Positions 63,860-64,000 of a DNA stretch of 64,000 nucleotides are shown piece after piece (within the stretch, counting starts at the first letter, position 1; each line of letters opens with the position of its first letter). Origin of the DNA: Franconibacter helveticus LMG 23732 (GTDB lineage: Bacteria; Pseudomonadota; Gammaproteobacteria; Enterobacterales; Enterobacteriaceae); assembly GCF_000463115.2 (NCBI RefSeq), contig NZ_AWFX01000049.1, positions 319,719-383,718 of the forward strand, written 5' to 3'. The notes below the pieces were generated by a model. It saw nothing but the letters and a program-made list of their open reading frames with translations. It was not told the origin of the DNA and searched no databases. A program made the position numbers and the translations under genes.

Positions 63860-64000
63860 GCCGCTTTGGCTCGTGCTTTTGCACAAGGCGCGTAAGCGTT
63901 TACGAGCCTGCCTGCTGTTTCAGCCATCCCGGCGGTGGCCGCAATAAAGCGTTATGCTTCGCTGTCGCTGCTTTCAGGGCGTTATCCAGTGCGTCAGCTT
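63860..64000. other. Downstream of bioD, no clear gene
   Basis: The last 141 bp follow bioD. In E. coli the next gene is uvrB with a LexA box. I see no convincing LexA site or coding start here; only a small CGTAA/TTACG inverted repeat near 63891-63904. Confidence 0.4.

Noticed and set aside
63930-63980. Possible LexA box before uvrB (CTG and CAG spaced by ten bases)
   Set aside because: Only the outer CTG/CAG are present; the TATATATA-like centre of a LexA site is missing and uvrB itself is not in the window.

Overview
This window is core-chromosome DNA of an enterobacterium (family Enterobacteriaceae). Nearly every protein is close in length and sequence to its Escherichia coli K-12 counterpart, and the gene order follows the E. 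coli gltA-bio region (minutes 16-17). The high G+C of third codon positions and the accessory gene content look more like the Cronobacter, Siccibacter, Franconibacter, Enterobacter or Kosakonia group than Escherichia. There is no 16S gene here, so I do not name a genus.

Layout. 93-5562: ybgA, phr, ybgI and pxpBCA (5-oxoprolinase), all on the + strand. 5599-9146: an accessory block absent from E. coli K-12, made of a MarR-like regulator facing DUF969, DUF979 and DUF2891 genes; the first two look like a 5-oxoproline uptake system next to the enzyme that uses it. 9308-10099: nei. 10156-21857: TCA cycle genes, gltA (-) and sdhCDAB-sucABCD (+). 21933-27413: mannosylglycerate use (mngR, mngA, mngB). 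28079-31261: cytochrome bd (cydABX-ybgE). 31397-37065: Tol-Pal envelope complex (ybgC-tolQRAB-pal-cpoB). 37230-38036: a tRNA Lys-Val-Lys-Lys cluster followed by a 155-bp tandem repeat carrying tRNA 3' ends. 38297-41671: nadA, pnuC, zitB, ybgS. 42000-44002: aroG and gpmA. 44210-48467: galETKM (-). 48885-54155: modEF, acrZ, modABC. 54156-58798: ybhA, pgl, ybhC, ybhB and a DJ-1/PfpI protein. 58877-63859: bioA facing bioBFCD.

Compared with E. coli K-12, dtpD (between phr and ybgI), abrB and the ybgOPQD fimbrial genes (between nei and gltA), and ybhD/H/I/J (between pgl and ybhC) are missing. The DUF969/979/2891 block and the DJ-1-like gene are extra.

Regulatory sites readable by eye are strongly conserved: both gal operators at looping distance with the CRP site and overlapping promoters, the bio operator, TyrR box at aroG, NadR box at nadA, Fur box at gpmA, ModE box at modA, and FNR-like boxes at cydA. 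The least explained elements are the DUF2891 protein and its palindromic control region, a structured inverted-repeat element between sdhB and sucA, the tRNA-derived tandem repeats, a short ORF overlapping the tolB start, and a sequence very close to the phage lambda attB site between ybhC and ybhB. All identifications come from reading the sequence against remembered family members; no database search was run.
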